NCBI GenBank assembly: GCA_017414585.1
Contig: JAFQLN010000206.1
Location: 1 to 15,340, forward strand
Source: Clostridia bacterium
Lineage (GTDB): Bacteria > Bacillota_A > Clostridia > Oscillospirales > CAG-272
Length of the DNA stretch: 15,340 nt
Direction: 5' to 3'
Shown piece by piece: positions 14,174 through 15,340 of this stretch (the stretch's first letter is position 1; each line of letters begins with the position of its first letter). The notes beneath the pieces were generated by a model, which saw only the letters and a list, made by a program, of their open reading frames with translations, was not told the origin of the DNA and made no database searches. The translations under genes were made by a program, and so were the position numbers.

Positions 14174-15340
14174 TCAGTCAAAAAATCTGGGCAGCCACTT
14201 CCGGTTTGCGTTGATGAGATCATCGCAGAGTGCGGGGATTTCCGAGAAGTCCATCGTGCCGGTAGACGGATCCAGACTCATCGCTTCCACAAAGAGTCGT
14301 CTGTCGCCCTTCAGTGCTGCTTCCACAACCATGTCGATGATGCCGGTATGCAGGTAGCAGAGGTGGTGAACCGGTCTCGGAAGATCGCCTGCCGGAAGCG
14401 GTGTGATCGAACCGTCTTTTTCCTTCCGTACAAGCGTTTCCACAACGGATCCGAGCGGAAGATTCGTGATCTGACCGACATTCGGACAGCAGCAGATCGT
14501 GACCATTTCGGTCTTGTCTATGTAGGACTGCATGATGCCCGCGATTTCTTCTCCGGAACGGCTGAAGCTGACCGGTTCCTCACCGCTTGCAACACGGTCG
14601 ATGTACTGCTTCTGAAGAACTTTGTCGAGTCTTCTGGAGTCAACCGTCGTCTTGAGCACACCGTACTTCATGCCGAAACCGTTCTGGTTATTGCAGAGGG
14701 AGGACATGAATTCGATCAGGTGGCGGTCGCCGGGGATCGGGAGATAGCCGAACTGCCGGCAGAGCGCAAGCATCGCCTGTGCATTATTGACGTAGGAGTT
14801 GGTTGCCTGCTGGTTTGCCATCTGCGGATGCAGGGTTTCGTTTTCGAGCGCAAACTGATAGATCTTGTCGAGGACATCTTCACCTTTATAGGTTGCCTTT
14901 GTCAGCCAGATGTAGTGGTCCAGACCCGCAACGGTGTATTCAAACCCCTGTTCCTGCAGGTAGGAGTAGAGATATGTACCGATATGCATTCCCTGCGGAC
15001 GCTGGATGCCGAAAATCTTGGTCGTGAAGTCGCCGAGCTTGTGGATCTCATGGCAGATGCCGTACACGGTGACGGTCTTTGCGGGAAGGTTGAATGCCTT
15101 GGTAACAGGGTTCATGGGGTTGGTAACGTTGAGCAGACTCGCGCCGGGGCAGACTTCTTCCATTTCCTGCGTGATGTCGTAAGCAACCGGAACGGTTCTC
15201 AGCGCAGCCGACATACCGGAGATCCCGCAGGTCATGGAAACCGGCAGACGAACGCCGTATTTCACGGGTATTTCGAGGTCGTTGAAAAATGCATCCATGG
15301 CACCGGGGGAGAAGGTTGTCAGGACAAAGTCACATCCCGC
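14174..15340 (-). CDS. GH4 family NAD/Mn-dependent glycosidase, 5' end missing
   Basis: The open frame covers 388 residues and continues beyond the right edge. It starts in-frame with AGCDFVLTTFSPGAMDAF, so the ATG at 15298 is internal and the missing part is the start of the Rossmann domain. GH4 marks are IPVKYGV, ALRTVPVAYDI, LLNVTNPMNPVTKA, the metal-binding Cys in GICHEIH (codon 15053-15055) and His in GLDHYIW (codon 14915-14917), and PNVGQITNLPLGSVVE. GH4 enzymes cleave glycosides by an NAD-dependent redox and elimination mechanism with Mn2+. Linkage to uxaAB suggests an alpha-galacturonidase (LplD-like). Alpha-glucuronidase is the main alternative. The Asp before the metal His replaces the usual Asn. 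It is the first visible gene of the operon and ends 18 bp before the next start. Confidence 0.85.
   Translation of the reverse strand, partial: AGCDFVLTTFSPGAMDAFFNDLEIPVKYGVRLPVSMTCGISGMSAALRTVPVAYDITQEMEEVCPGASLLNVTNPMNPVTKAFNLPAKTVTVYGICHEIHKLGDFTTKIFGIQRPQGMHIGTYLYSYLQEQGFEYTVAGLDHYIWLTKATYKGEDVLDKIYQFALENETLHPQMANQQATNSYVNNAQAMLALCRQFGYLPIPGDRHLIEFMSSLCNNQNGFGMKYGVLKTTVDSRRLDKVLQKQYIDRVASGEEPVSFSRSGEEIAGIMQSYIDKTEMVTICCCPNVGQITNLPLGSVVETLVRKEKDGSITPLPAGDLPRPVHHLCYLHTGIIDMVVEAALKGDRRLFVEAMSLDPSTGTMDFSEIPALCDDLINANRKWLPRFFD

Overview
The window looks like a chromosomal stretch from a Gram-positive anaerobe of the Clostridia type (Bacillota), perhaps a gut lineage. This is inferred from sigma-A style promoters (TATAAT boxes with 17-bp spacers), strong GGAGG-like ribosome binding sites, lipobox lipoproteins, an expanded-type URO-D family protein, and genes tuned to plant polysaccharide use. 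No mobile element, tRNA, rRNA or CRISPR array was seen.

Left part, all on the minus strand (1-4711): the 5' end of a YbaK/PrdX-like tRNA-deacylase gene at the edge. Next comes a secreted GH76 (alpha-1,6-mannanase-like) lipoprotein gene interrupted by one in-frame TAA. A monocistronic cysteine-synthase-family gene follows with its own promoter and terminator, and then a lone ABC-type sugar-binding lipoprotein gene. That last gene's leader carries a duplicated AACCGGT-type element that looks like an operator.

Middle part, plus strand (4840-8179): a short cytoplasmic GH78 alpha-L-rhamnosidase is divergent from the binding protein. It is followed 11 bp later by a Nudix hydrolase fused to a DUF1653 domain. 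A pyridoxal/pyridoxamine kinase has its own promoter and ends at a bidirectional terminator.

Right part, minus strand (8187-15340): one tight operon read from beyond the right edge. The order is GH4 glycosidase (5' end cut off), a URO-D/MtaA-like putative zinc methyltransferase, a 642-residue tandem alpha/beta-hydrolase esterase, uxaA (altronate dehydratase) and uxaB (tagaturonate reductase). Gaps are 3 to 36 bp. With the rhamnosidase, this suggests intracellular breakdown of pectic (rhamnogalacturonan-type) oligosaccharides. The esterase would remove ester groups, GH4 and GH78 would release uronic acid and rhamnose, and UxaB then UxaA would convert tagaturonate to altronate and then to 2-keto-3-deoxygluconate.

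The least explained part is the methyltransferase-like gene between the GH4 and esterase genes. It keeps the His-x-Cys...Cys pattern of zinc-thiol methyltransferases, so the operon may also handle methyl groups from the substrate.
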